Positions 32,905-43,925 are shown, numbered from the stretch's first letter. The stretch is DNA of 64,000 nt from Cydia pomonella (GCF_033807575.1 NC_084711.1:1612001-1676000), one strand, 5' to 3'. The notes: generated by a model not told the origin, from the letters alone. Numbers and translations are program-made.

Positions 32905-33582
32905 TAGCCACATGCGACGCTATAAAAATACCCGTGTTCCACCCCAAAACCTAAATGTACGAGATATAGTGTACAAAGGCGTGTCCAAATTTAAATACTT
33001 AGGCTGCACCGTTACTGATACCAACAATCGTGACGAGGACATAAAGATTAGGATCCAGAATACATTGCGATGCAGTGCAGCCCTTCACAAGGTGTTAGTG
33101 TCCAAGCTTCTAAGCAGACGCACCAAGATCCGAATCTATAAGACTGTGATTCGTCCAATCCTAACCTAAGGATGCGAAGCATGGACACTAACACTCAAGG
33201 AAGAAAACATGCTACTAGTTGCCGAGAGGAAAATCCTCCGTAAGATACTGGGCCCCAAACGAAGGCCGTGCCGTTGGGCCGTGAGATTGAAAACCTAGTG
33301 GCTGAACCTAACATCATGGGAGAAAGTAAAGCCCACAGACTCCGTTGGTTGGGCCACCTTGAGAGAATGGACGTAAAAAGAGCGTACCTGGGTCACCTAG
33401 TAGGAGGACGTCCTATCGGACGCCGTAGGTATCGCTGGAGCGACATGATGGAGGCGGATCTGTGCGAGCTTCGAGTCGACAATTGGCGAGAGGTCGCACA
33501 GGACCGAGAGAAGTGGCGCTGTCTTGTATCGGAGGCCAAGTCTCATTTTGGGTCGCTGAGCCAACGGAGTAAGTAAGTAGGC
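32905..33582 (+). mobile_element. RTE-type LINE, 5'-truncated 3' end
   Basis: Starts inside the RT C-terminal region (KYLGCTVTDTNNRDEDIKI, KIRIYKTVIRPILT, then a stop, GCEAWTLTLKEENMLLVAER). It continues after a frame change as ENLVAEPNIMGESKAHRLRW, RPIGRRRYRWSDMMEADL and VAQDREKWRCLVSEAKSHF. It ends in the RTE-style (AAGT)n tail at 33570-33580. These are the classic C-terminal landmarks of RTE-clade elements. At least one stop (near 33168) and one frameshift (near 33265) kill it. Confidence 0.85.
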
Positions 33583-33759
33583 TGACAAAATTCTTCTACA
33601 GTGTAAAACACTTGTTTAGAAAATATGTCTTAAACCTGTTTACATTGACCATCATCTTCAATTCAACCGGTAATCTATTAAAGAGAATAATGACCAGATA
33701 GCTTGCTGAGTGCTTAACTACTTAAATATTTACATCAAATCGGTAGTGAAAACGATATT

Positions 33760-33970
33760 TCCCTTGTCACAACTAGTTTTATCTAAACATAATGTTGAAT
33801 AATTAGTAAAAACTAGTTTTCACCAAGCTACTTTGCGAAAACTAGTTTTGACTGAAATTTTCACCGAGGCTTTACGAAAAACTAGTTTCAACTAGTCAGA
33901 ATGCGTTTTCACTGAGGCGATACGAAAAAATAGTTTTAACTAGAAAAAAACGTGTTTTCACTAAAGACAG
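33760..33970 (+). repeat. ACTAGT palindrome block B
   Basis: CTAG cores at 33773, 33813, 33842, 33882, 33892 and 33940, plus a degenerate ATAG at 33930. Spacings cluster at 10, 29 and 40 bp. Two ~48-bp units starting TCACYGAGGC are tandem at 33861-33958. Shares motif order with block C and, complemented, with block A. Confidence 0.75.
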
Positions 33971-33974
33971 GTTT

Positions 33975-34520
33975 ATACGGTGACGTAAATAGCATAAAAT
34001 CAAATGAAATCAGATGATATTTAAAATTTAGTTGTTTATTTATCACGACTCTTTTTTCGTCACTAAAATATACTATAGACTTGAATTAATACAGCGTTGA
34101 ATGGCATCCTCTCACAATGATTCAGTCCTATTACCGCAGATGCAGAGATTATTATGGAGAATGGGGCCCAAACTAACGCTGTTCTGAAAACAATGGGGTT
34201 TAGTAATCATATTCGACAAGCAACCAGCGGTTTTCTGTGGTTCAAGTTGAAGGCTTTACGCGGGAAAGTACCTACTGACCAGGCTAACAATTAAGTTAAT
34301 GTGATGCAATTTTTCAGTGGTCGATTTCAGATATTAAATTATTTTGAAGTTCAAGATTTGAGATTGCATTGTGTTAAAAGCAACTTTGGAGTTCAATGGT
34401 ACGTACTTAAGTAGGTATTGGGTTGGTAATGACGATATTATAGAATATATTACATTTATAACGCATGAGATGTAATCAATCGATTAGTTGAGCGAGCGTT
34501 AGCGAAGGTCTCTATTTCAG
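33975..34520. other. Unassigned DNA
   Basis: No recognised gene or repeat. 34120-34320 is slightly less AT-rich without a sustained frame. Confidence 0.4.
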
Positions 34521-34524
34521 CTTA

Positions 34525-34722
34525 AGAAAAAATGCTTTTGTATGTCCGAATGTTTTCCTCTACAGGCTGCAATTCTCAACCGATTCTCTTGAAAATATGT
34601 GAGTAGGTTCGATGATTAAATAGATTTTTTCGTTGTATTAAGCTTTTTTCAAAATGGCGGAGCCATTCATTTATTTAGTTTTATGTCATGCTCGCAAGGT
34701 CTACAGCTCACGGGGCCACTAG
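34525..34722 (+). repeat. Dispersed repeat ending GGGGCCACTAG
   Basis: ATGCTTTTGTATGTCCGAAT through TTCTCAACCGATTCTCTTG matches 7766-7838. It continues to ATGCTCGCAAGGTCTACAGC and CACGGGGCCACTAG followed by T. A CTAG|T end is what Helitrons show, but I find no convincing 3' hairpin or 5' TC start, so the class is open. Confidence 0.45.
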
Positions 34723-35154
34723 TTACTATTAGTAATTCGTATCTCTAACAGTTCTATGTCAGATATATTGCGTGTTATCATTGAGCCCTCAATTGCAATA
34801 AAAAACTAAAAAAAAATCCATAATCGCTACCGCACCCGCTTCAGCTTCTACCACAAATCAAATAGCTTTAGCTCATTTATAGTGCTTTTAGCGCCCTCTG
34901 GCGTGCTCATGAATACATTATGCGTACATGCCGCTGTAAAACGATCCGTATTAATTACCAGTTAGAGTTGTTATTCGGTTGTGTCTGGATTTGTAAACTT
35001 GACGGTTCTCATTGTCTAACGTTGCATGGACGTCATAGTGCGGGTTTGTATTTGTGTGATCCTGTTTCAATAGTTATGAGGTTTTTACTGATGTGTGCTC
35101 TGAACATAATGAGATATATATGTGTTTATATGTTACCCTAAAAACCCGTTTCAA

Positions 35155-35312
35155 GTTTTAACTAGTAAAAATGCGTTGTTGCTAATCAAAACTAGTTTTA
35201 ACTGAAATTAATATTGAATAATTTGTGAAAACTAGTTTTCGCCAAGACTTTGCTAAAAGTAGTTGTGACTGAAAATTCGAGTTAAAACTAGTTTTTACCA
35301 AGGCACTTTGCG
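35155..35312 (+). repeat. ACTAGT palindrome block C
   Basis: CTAG cores at 35162, 35192, 35232 and 35288 with a degenerate AGTAGTTG near 35258. The words between (TTGAATAATT, CCAAGACTTTGC, GTGACTGAAA) align with block B in order. Confidence 0.75.
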
Positions 35313-35470
35313 TTTTTAACACACTTTTATTAGGTCGACCTGTATGTAACTAACTATGTAATGGAATCTAAGGTACTAATTTAACCATCTTCCAAGGATC
35401 GTAGCGTCATAAAAATTGGCAGCTGTATGTAGTTCTGATGACAATACAATAATATGGTACTGTCGAACTA

Positions 35471-35710
35471 ATCTGATGATGGAGCCGGGAGATATGAACT
35501 GGAACTTCATGATGGAACATCGTATCATAGCTGTTTTTGGATTTGTTAGAAAAGTCTTGTAATGAACTTTGACCACGATTAGGTTTCAAGGTCTGATGAT
35601 GAAACCGGAAGATAGGCACTGGAATTTCATGATGGAATATCGTATTATAGTCGTGATTGCACTTGTGAGAAAGGTCACGTATTGGACTTTGAACACCATC
35701 AGGTATCAAA
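35471..35710 (+). repeat. ~120-bp tandem repeat, two copies
   Basis: CTGATGATGGAGCCGGGAGA (35471) and CTGATGATGAAACCGGAAGA (35592) begin two diverged copies, each with ATCGTATYATAG and a GGACTTTGA-like end. A related single unit is at 59330-59390 (CTGATGATGGAGACAGCAGG). Open frames here are incidental. Confidence 0.65.
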
Positions 35711-35790
35711 TATCAAATATCAAACATTTATTCAGCAAATAGGCCACAGGGGCACTTTTACATGTCCATTTTTACAAACAATAAATTAAA
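35705..35790 (-). mobile_element. Retroposon 3' end (minus strand)
   Basis: (AAATATC)n followed by AAACATTTATTCAGCAAATA and GGCCACAGGGGCAC is the complement of a LINE-type 3' end with a short-repeat tail. The DNA to 36000 has A-rich runs and three copies of TTAGAGATGTA, probably part of the same unit. Confidence 0.45.
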
Positions 35791-36255
35791 AAAAAAACAA
35801 TTACAAATATCGAATCTATGAAATAATAAATACATTATTAGAGATGTATACTGTCTCTAAATGTCAAATTACACAAAAAAAACTATGATAAAAAAAAAAA
35901 CCATAAAATACTAAAATTCTTTAGAGATGTATAAGTCTCTACGTGTCAGAGATAAAATATAAAAATATATATTAAATTATCCTTAGAGATGTAGAGGGTC
36001 GCCAAGGCTTGAATTCTTATATAAATAATTAAAAGACAAAAAAATTAAAACAGACAAGAACCGAATGAAGTGTCTCACGTTAATGTCACTCAAAAGTAAA
36101 GTTACATACTTTAACATAACCTGTACCCCGTGTAAGCTTAAACAGACCGGTCTCCACAAACAGCACCCGTTCACGAGTATGACGTGTATCTCAGCCGCAG
36201 TATCAAGGTTATATCAAGCGTGTTTTATAAGTGTTTTTAAAACTATTAATTTATT

Positions 36256-36302
36256 ACCGAGACGGTACGGAAAACTAGTTTTAACTATGGAAAACGCGTT
36301 AT
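36256..36302 (+). repeat. ACTAGT palindrome block D (single unit)
   Basis: ACCGAGACGGTACGGAAAAC then TAGTTTTAACTATGG, a single ~48-bp unit of the block B type. Confidence 0.55.
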
Positions 36303-36304
36303 CT

Positions 36305-37430
36305 CTTAAATCGAAATCGTAAAACTGTGTTTTACGGTAACACATAAGTACATTCGGTATCACATGTATTCAATAATCAGTAAAGCGATTACTCAATACG
36401 AATAAGAAAAAGATTTGATTGTCATCCACACAAACACTCTTTCGCAAATTATACTTAGAACTAAAAAGTGGCGAATAATTCTGAAATGGGACTCTTATTA
36501 CAACATAATATGAGTGATTTTTTCGTTATTTACTTAAATATATGCACCTGCATATAAAGGACGAACAAAATTTATTATATTCATTTTTAAGTAAAACAAT
36601 ATTTCCGAATTATTTAAAACTTTTTCACATCAACATGTCCTAAAAAAAATCCATCAAACTTATACCTACAGCCCCAATGTGTTACACGAATAACCCTCTT
36701 ATTTGGGCTTAACGCACGTCACATAAGGACTTTGAACAGGAAAAACATTCGAATTGCTTAAATAATCGATGGCTTACTTGACTAATAAAGCATGATCTTC
36801 GATCATAAATAGTTATTACAGATCCCTAGGTTAATTCTTACTGGTTGGTTAGACAACCTAACTCGCACAGGCTCGCGACAGCAATGGGAACACAAGGACA
36901 GCTTACAAGTTTAAAAGCTACGAACATCCCAATAACTCGCACGTGTGAAACGCCCTAATACTTGTTCGGTTGTTCTTCGTGTGTGCGGGCTCTTATAATA
37001 TATGGAATTTAAATTTTATGAACACAAAACGGAGATTATGTTGTGGAACGTAAATATGGGAGCTGCTGGTGAGATAAAGCTTGTACTTCTAAACTTGGTA
37101 TATTTAACACAATTCCCTCTACGTGAGATAAAATATTAGTATGTTTCTGGGTTAACCAATGGTGTTTGATACATGATAGACATAGCTTAGCTATATGCAC
37201 GATTTTTATGTAAGATGATAATCGATTCCACTTGCCGTGAGATTACAATATTTTTATATAATATTTCCTACCCCAGAAACTTCCAATCATAAAAAAGCGC
37301 TCTGTAATGGCTGCAACCTCGCTGCGCCAAAATGTATTCATAAAGTTTATAAAAATTAAGACATCTTTACACACACCTAGTTGACTGGCTGGCGCGGATT
37401 GCCACCAGTGCAGCACAAGGCCACACTGAC
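36305..37430. other. Unassigned AT-rich DNA
   Basis: About 1.1 kb with no recognised gene or repeat. 36840-36990 is less AT-rich, with no sustained frame. Confidence 0.4.
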
Positions 37431-37433
37431 AGG

Positions 37434-37600
37434 GTTTATTTATTTATTTATTGAGGAGATAACACAGAAAACATACATGGCATGAACAAAAAATACTTAA
37501 ATAGCATAAATGTCCTTAGATACAGATGCTTCCATATACGTATCTCACGAAGAACATATACCTAATACCACTTAATACTTAAGACTAACATGCGGTTTAC
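37434..37600 (-). mobile_element. Retroposon 3' end (minus strand)
   Basis: (TTTA)n then TTGAGGAGATAACACAG and further AT-rich DNA; the tetranucleotide run looks like a LINE tail read from the opposite strand. No coding part remains. Confidence 0.4.
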
Positions 37601-37617
37601 AACATTACAAGTGTTTA

Positions 37618-37692
37618 GAGAGACTTAGTGTATAATATACGTATGCACATAAACTAATTACGTGCATACGTATATTATACACTAAGTCTCTC
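37618..37692. mobile_element. 75-bp perfect palindromic MITE
   Basis: Two perfectly complementary 31-bp arms (37618-37648 and 37662-37692, starting GAGAGACTTAGTG) around a 13-base loop, flanked by TA on each side. The absence of any arm mismatch suggests recent arrival or gene conversion. Confidence 0.85.
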
Positions 37693-38279
37693 TAACCACC
37701 ATGGTCACCACAGGGTCACCATGTAAGGCATGGTGTCAATTGAGAAAACTTGTTGGTTGAAAGTATAGTTATTCACATATATGATCCTTAACCTACGAAG
37801 TGAAGGTAAGTGTAACGTACGTAGCGCACAATACAGTTGTGATCAGCAATGTTTATCCTATCGAAGATCCTTCTTAAACTGAAGTAGATGTACCTAACAT
37901 TTGAACCGTCGTGATAAAGGTGTGATATTTCGGCGGTATCGTGGGAATCTGCCGAATCCCGCACCGGAACTGGTGGCGCAACCGAAAACTGCGTCGTCAA
38001 AATGATTTTCAGATTTTAAGACTTTTATTATTATATGTATGTTAGTTTGTAATGAATGTATGTATGTAGGAGCCTAAGTTGCCTGAAAATAAATGATATT
38101 TAATTTAATAAGTTATCTGGATTCAGGCACTGTTGACATATTTATTCTTTGAAATATATGTAAAATATACTGTGATAAAATTATTAAGGAAATCAGCAGA
38201 CACAGCGGCGGCAGCAAAGACGCTGCCACAATAATGCGGCTGCAGTTGACATCTAAACGTCACCTTTAGGGCACTATAT

Positions 38280-38951
38280 CCAACAGTAGATTATATTATG
38301 GGCTGCCTTCAATCAACGATACCCATAGAGCCATATTTGGCATACACTATATGGGCTCATGGCGCACTTATTTTATAGAAAACAACATAGGTACTCACTT
38401 TCCCTAATATGTACATTTTCGAAGTGTGTGTTTTCGTACACAAGTATAAATACTTGTTTGTGGAATTCCAAACCATGGGTCCCCGCGCGACAAGAACACA
38501 GTATAAGTTTACTTTACATAAACCTTCGGTTAATTTGGCACTTTCCTCGAGAAACTCGTATCTTATGTGTATTCGTATCTATAATAAATTACCTGATATT
38601 TTTAAGAATAATAATTTGAATATATATAAATCACAAGTCCAAGCTTGGCTAATACAGAGATGTTTTTTTATATAGTATTAATGAATTTTTAAATAATGAT
38701 TTAGATAATGGGATTTGATTGTATTTGACTTCAATTTTATTTTATTTCATTTTTGTTATTGCATGATTTTTACTAAGAGTAAGAGTTTAGATTATGATTT
38801 ATAAGTGTATTAATGCTTCGTTTTAAGGAAATGTTTGTTTGTACACCTGTAAAGGTAGAGTCTTGGTGAGTCCATGTAAAATTGTTACAATAGTAATTAC
38901 CGGCAATGTAACCCATTTCTCACAAACAATAAAGATTATGATTATGATTAA
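38280..38951 (+). mobile_element. LINE 3' end with coding C-terminus
   Basis: The frame at 38409-38675 carries RNSYLMCIRIYNKLPDIFKN and KSQVQAWLIQRCFF. This is the 'IKIFNKLPxxIK...FKxxLKxWLLxxCFY' ending of a group of lepidopteran LINEs. A ~270-bp AT-rich 3' untranslated part follows and ends ACAATAAAGATTATGATTA, a short-repeat tail. The 5' side is truncated without recognisable RT core. Confidence 0.6.
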
Positions 38952-38954
38952 CGG

Positions 38955-40200
38955 TTACCTGGAATTTTATTCCTTCACCTTATTAAAGACCGTTCTTACC
39001 TTGCGAGCCGATTGTGTGAAATGCTCAAATGCATCACAATGCGGCGTAAAGGACAAGGGTTCTATCCACTTTAGATCGATCAAGACAGTTATTGGCTGTA
39101 TGTATCTCGCAAAAGGGACCTTAATAGTTGATAAAATAAGGTAGGTTTTCCCATGGAACGATGTGTATAATTGCATGTTAGACCCGTGACGTCATGTAAC
39201 TCGATCAAAGCAGACAATTTTACGCTTCACGATTGAGTGCTCAAAGTGTTTCGGGCAACACAGTGTAGTAACTAAGTACAGTTTGACATGACATTAAGAG
39301 GATTGTAGTGGACGACCGCTTTTCCATACAAACGTATATTAACAATATGGCAAATAATGTTAACACATTGTTTTTTGGATATTAACCACGACTTTGCCCC
39401 TTCGTCCCACTTTTTTCTAATTATTTGATTTTTGTAAGAATTAGGGGCGTAGAATAAATTCCATACAGTTTTTCAAAAGTGCCAAACTTTTATAATAACA
39501 AAACAACTAAAAAAACAACGGGTTGCACTCCGGGAGTGCCGGCAGAAGTGAAAACTTAAATATTAACGTTGTGCATTTTGATATTTTGGAGAAATTGAGT
39601 AGGTAGTAGTTTTATAAAAAGAAATAATTCTCTATTATACCTACGTAAATAAATTTGAGTGTGGAAGATATTTTGAAATGCGAATTTTAGTGTCGATATA
39701 TAACATATACAGAGTAATTCTTGAGATGTGAGCAGGACTACAGCCTACACAATCAGTAAATGTTATTGAATCGTTCACTATCATATTAAGTAAAATATCA
39801 CGCTTATTTTCTGTTATTTAACCTTTTGGTAAGGAAAAATTTGAGTATCTACAGTCATGGACACCCAACATCACAAAGATACAATACAACACAATTAACA
39901 AAGTTTAAACCTCTTTAACCGTTATGACAGCAATTTGATTATGAAGAAAATAAAATGTCACACTTGAATGAGATACGATTTTTCAAAAGTAACCAGGCTT
40001 CGATAACATTAAATTTGCACGTCACCATGATGTCACGAGTCCGTTTTAAGAATTTTCAATCTGACGGTCACTGACTGACACCTGACGCGAGTTTAACATT
40101 TTTTTTTTCCCATCACAAAAAGTGCACAGCGCCGCTAAAGAAGTTTTTCACTTCAAAAATCTAACGAATTTAGGTAACTGTATACTAATATATTCTATAG
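38955..40200. other. Unassigned AT-rich DNA
   Basis: No recognised gene. A moderately GC-rich part at 38985-39140 has an open frame without known motifs. Confidence 0.4.
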
Positions 40201-40202
40201 TG

Positions 40203-40925
40203 TTAATAATAATAATAATAAGCCCCCAGGGCAGCTTGTGGCGAGCTGAATGGGAAGTGACGTCCCTTGGGTCCCATACCCCCGAGAGTCGGTCAGGCCC
40301 CTCTCTCCGGCTTGCCTTGATTGGCCGGCTGGAGTGAACACTGAGCAGGGGCCGCAGGACTCTCACCTCTGGCTTGCCTTTACCGGCCGTCCAGAGTGGG
40401 GTGTCAGAGCTATATGCTCGCAGGGTGGAAGTGAAATTTGCATAAGACGCGAGTTGGCACAGTGGCTGCTTACAGCCACTGGGTAGAAAGCGGCGTACAC
40501 CTCTCCACACCCTGAGCCGCTCACGCAATGTTGTCCCCTTGTCGCTCCGTGCGAGCGGCCGTTTTGGGGGACCCATATTGTGAGTTGGCAAGTCACCACC
40601 TGCCCATTTTGTCGTGTTTTTAAAAACATATGATCAGGGCAGGTGCCATAGTATTCTCCATAGTCCCGGTTACCAGTCCACTTGCAACTCAACCCAATAG
40701 CCCGGTTTATTTTGGTACCCTTTTTTTTACAATAGTCCTACACTAACCGGGGCTTGTCCTTGGGTGCACTGCTATAGTGTGAACAGGGATAATCGTCGGT
40801 TGGTGTCAAATTACTTTTAGAGTAAATTGTCTTATTACAAGGGGCCTCTACGTGTTGGCTTCGGCCCCACGCACGCCTTCAAAATGCCCGGGACCACATG
40901 GTCCCGAGAATTTGTAAGAGACATA
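40203..40925 (+). mobile_element. R4/Dong-like element, 5' region fragment
   Basis: Begins in (AAT)n at 40206-40221, then GC-rich DNA (AAGCCCCCAGGGCAGC, TTGGCCGGCTGGAGTG, GTTGGCTTCGGCCCC) and runs to the next AAT run at 40926-40945. It has no sustained coding frame and may be a 5' untranslated region or a separate non-autonomous unit. The trinucleotide setting fits R4/Dong-type LINEs, which are known to insert in TAA repeats. The minus-strand open frames are GC artefacts. Confidence 0.45.
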
Positions 40926-40946
40926 CAAATAATAATAATAATAACA

Positions 40947-41613
40947 ACTATCGGAAGTATATCCTGAAGGACGGTACGGTCGACATTTGTCGGGCATGCC
41001 GCCGTCCCGGAGAGTCACTCAGGCATATCATTTCCGGTTGTTCTCATCTTGCTAACGGTGAGTACTTGCACAGACATAATCTCGTAGCCAGAATTATTCA
41101 CCAGCAACTTGCTCTTCTATACCGCCTTGTGGACCGCGAAGTACCGTACTACAAGTACTCACCTGCGCCAGTTCTCGAAAATGGTCGTGCCACGCTCTAT
41201 TGGGATCGATCTATTATCACTGACAGGACTATTGTAGCCAATAAGCCTGACATCGTGATAATAGATCGATCGCAACGCCGGGCCGTGCTCGTCGATATCA
41301 CCATCCCCCATGATGAGAATCTCGTGAAAGCCGAGAAGGACAAGTCCAGCAAGTACCTAGACTTGGCTCACGAGATAACCGCCATGTGGGATGTTGATTC
41401 GACGATCATTGTCCCAATAGTCGTTTCAGCGAACGGTCTCATAGCGAAGAGTCTCGACCAACACCTTGAGAGACTCTCGCTAGGTGGTTGGATCAAGGGT
41501 CAGATGCAGAAGGCGGTGATCTTGGACACGGCGCGGATAGTGCGGCGGTTCCTCTCTCTGCAGCCCAGACCACCGGCAGCTTGGGCCCTGCCCCGCTGCT
41601 GGCGGCACACTAG
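40947..41613 (+). pseudogene. LINE C-terminal zinc knuckle and restriction-like endonuclease
   Basis: The frame reads DICRACRRPGESLRHIISGC (CCHC-type knuckle), a basic Leu-rich part, then NKPDIVIIDRSQRRAVLVDI with the PD...D spacing of a restriction-like endonuclease. HDENLVKAEKDKSSKYLDLA, IIVPIVVSANGLIAKS and GGWIKGQMQKAVILDTARIV follow. This layout at the C-terminus is typical of R4/NeSL-group LINEs. The reverse transcriptase is missing. An open frame extends through the upstream AAT run (a poly-Asn stretch), so the ATG at 40898 is not authentic. The domain itself is unbroken. Confidence 0.65.
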
Positions 41614-41750
41614 GTTAAGTTTTTTACAATGTGTTTATATGTGTTTTGTATAGTATTTTTTGATGTATTTTTATATTTTACTTTTATATCCATATTGTAA
41701 AAAACATAACCTAAGAAGAAAGAGAAATAAAGATAATAATAATAATAATG
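41614..41750 (+). repeat. R4/Dong-like 3' end and TAA-type repeat
   Basis: An AT-rich 3' untranslated part ends AGAAATAAAGATAATAATAA. The trinucleotide run at 41732-41748 mirrors those at 40206 and 40926. Confidence 0.55.
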
Positions 41751-41928
41751 TAATTCTATTGGAAGTTTTAGATATATATAGCGCTGTTGGTTTTCCATAT
41801 ACTAAAATAAAATAAATAAAATAATAAAATAACCAGAGAGGAAAATGTGAATACGTTTGTATGGTGAAGTCCTCAAGTTACTTTTCACGTCAGCAGCTCG
41901 AACAAGGGTAATTTGCTGCTTAAAATTA

Positions 41929-42010
41929 GTGAGCAAAATGGCATTTTGCTCACCGAGTGAGACAAAATAACATTCAAGTGACCTTTAGATTCGAATGTTA
42001 TTTCAACGTG
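41929..42010. repeat. Two adjacent hairpins
   Basis: GTGAGCAAAATG (41929-41940), one base, then CATTTTGCTCAC (41942-41953) is a perfect 12-bp hairpin. It is followed by AATAACATTC and its complement GAATGTTATT about 17 bases apart. CTCACCGAGTGAGACAAA between them resembles a motif in the foldback at 55.6 kb. Confidence 0.6.
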
Positions 42011-42014
42011 CGGG

Positions 42015-42615
42015 GCCTAATACAAGTTCGAAATATTTGGATTCTATTGTCTTTATCCCTTTCGCGTCATTAGCAAAAAGAAAGAGACAAAAAAGTGCAT
42101 ACGTAATTCAACGGTATATTGACGGTTTATAATAGACCCCCGAAATAAGTCAGACCGCATCGTTCCACAACACCCTACGAGTCTTCATTCGTAATAATTA
42201 ATTAATGAAATAATAGATTAAAATTTAATAAAAACACCATATTTTACGTATTTTATTATACAATCAAAACAATGAACTTATACATATTTACGCAATTATT
42301 ACGCAGTAAATAATTCTACTTAACTACTTTTAACGATCTCTACTATAGTTGACAAATAGTAGTATCCGCAATTCGGACCGGATCTTACTCAGTTTTTTTT
42401 TTTACAAAAAAAAGTTGTCGATTGAACTGTCAATTGATATTCGTTAATTCATTATTTTCATATTATTTTATTGAAATTTCTTTCGTTTTGATTTATTGCG
42501 GTAATTCAAGTTAATTGTTAGAATACCTTCAGAAAACATGAGTGAAATACCTAGTGATCCGTCCGTCTGGATTACATTTTTCAAGGTTGTATTTTTTGAT
42601 GGCTGACTGACGTGA
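42015..42615. other. Unassigned AT-rich DNA
   Basis: No gene-like content seen. Confidence 0.4.
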
Positions 42616-42621
42616 AAAATT

Positions 42622-42789
42622 TTGTGTACTACACGAGATCAAAGTTATTTACATCTCGTGCGCTTTTGAGTCCCTTACTACGCTCAAGATTCTAAATTAT
42701 ATAGAATTATTATAGAATCTTTCGCTTGCACGGGACTCAAAATAAGCACTCGAAGAAATATCAAACTTTGCTCTCTTGTTGTACAAATA
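42622..42789. mobile_element. 168-bp foldback, MITE-like
   Basis: Outer TTGTGTACTACACGAGAT pairs imperfectly with CTCTCTTGTTGTACAA, and inner CGCTTTTGAGTCCC with GGGACTCAAAATAAGC; ATTCTA and TAGAAT close a short loop. Non-coding. Confidence 0.65.
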
Positions 42790-42888
42790 ACTATTGTTTC
42801 CTTTCATTATAAGAGGATAAGCGTAGGCGGTGACCGTTTCTACGTGAAAAGTAGTTTTCCGTTTCTTGTATAGATTGTGATATTACAG

Positions 42889-42998
42889 TAAGTATATTGT
42901 ATATATCGTTGTCTGAGTACCCACAACACAAGCCTTCTAGATCTTACTGTAAAGCTTAGTAAATTTGTGTAAGGATGCTTTGTAATATTTTTTTTTAT
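42889..42998 (+). mobile_element. SINE tail (19.4 kb type), plus strand
   Basis: ATATATCGTTGTCTGAGTAC, CCACAACACAAGCC and AATTTGTGTAAGGATG match the SINE tail; the tRNA-like head is absent. The tail runs into a T-rich stretch. Confidence 0.65.
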
Positions 42999-43466
42999 TA
43001 TCATCTAAACTTCTACAACTGTTTGTATGTTAATTACTTTTTAGTACTGCACATAATCTGTACACTAGATTAGCGTAATTTCTCACCGCCGCGTATACCA
43101 TTACGCAGGGGCCTTCAGATTATTTTCGTAAGAGACTACCTGCTCAGGAATCCATGTTAATTCCACTGCCAGGTCACCACCTAATATGATAATCAAGCCA
43201 TTTCCAATTCAAATACGGAGCTTATAATGAGAGTGAGGAAGGCGTCTGAATAACATTGCTAGGGATGTGTTGTTTTATGCTTTAGTTAGTTAATACGAGT
43301 ATTGATTGCTTTGGGTGGGAAAGAAAGAGCTTTTACGGCTTATTGGGAGTTACCTATTGATTGTTATGTTGGAACATATTAATCTTCACTACTAAAATTT
43401 ACCGGTAGATATTTTTATGGCATATCTCCACCTAACATAAGAGCTGTCACATATAAACAAATAATC

Positions 43467-43925
43467 AGGCCTATTTCCCGGAGGGGTAGGAAGAGCCAAC
43501 GAATTTCCACTTGCTATGATCCTGACATACCTCTTTCGCTTTCTTCACTTTCATAACATTCCTCATACACGCTCGCCAGTTTAGGGTGCTCTTGACCAGG
43601 ACTTTCTTCAGGATGTCCTCTATTTGATCAGAGAAAGACCGCCGAAGTCTACCTATTTCAGCTCCCTCTTCTACTTCTCCCTTATACACTCCCATTGTAA
43701 ACCTTCTTTCACTCGTTCTTTCCATGTGTCCAAACCATCTCAACATACCGTTTTCAATTTTTGTCACTAGATCTTCGTTCAGTCCACACTTTTCCTTTAT
43801 TACACTGTTTCTAATTCTATCATTGTAATCTAACACCACACACACTTCTCATCATTCTCATTTCCCATGCATTCACTTAGCTCTGATGCCTCTTCTGCCA
43901 TACCCAACTACCATACCTCCGCTAC
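43467..43925 (-). mobile_element. RTE-type LINE C-terminal fragment
   Basis: A 124-codon minus-strand frame reads NGMLRWFGHMERTSERRFTM, RLRRSFSDQIEDILKKVLVK, STLNWRACMRNVMKVKKAKE and VCQDHSKWKFVGSSYPSGK. Weaker matches upstream (43850-43925) correspond to the YGSE...R(R/Q)KH region. This is the C-terminus of an RTE-clade polyprotein with a typical P-S-G ending, 5'-truncated. The apparent ATG is internal to the family sequence. Confidence 0.75.

Noticed and set aside
33760..33970. CRISPR array
   Set aside because: Repeats are degenerate palindromes with irregular spacing and similar spacers, and the sequence is eukaryotic.
34525..34722. Helitron 3' end (CTAG followed by T)
   Set aside because: No convincing 3' hairpin and no 5' TC terminus; kept only as an unclassified repeat.
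40148..40692. Two long minus-strand open frames
   Set aside because: Shadows of GC-rich LINE-derived DNA bordered by AAT repeats; no motifs.
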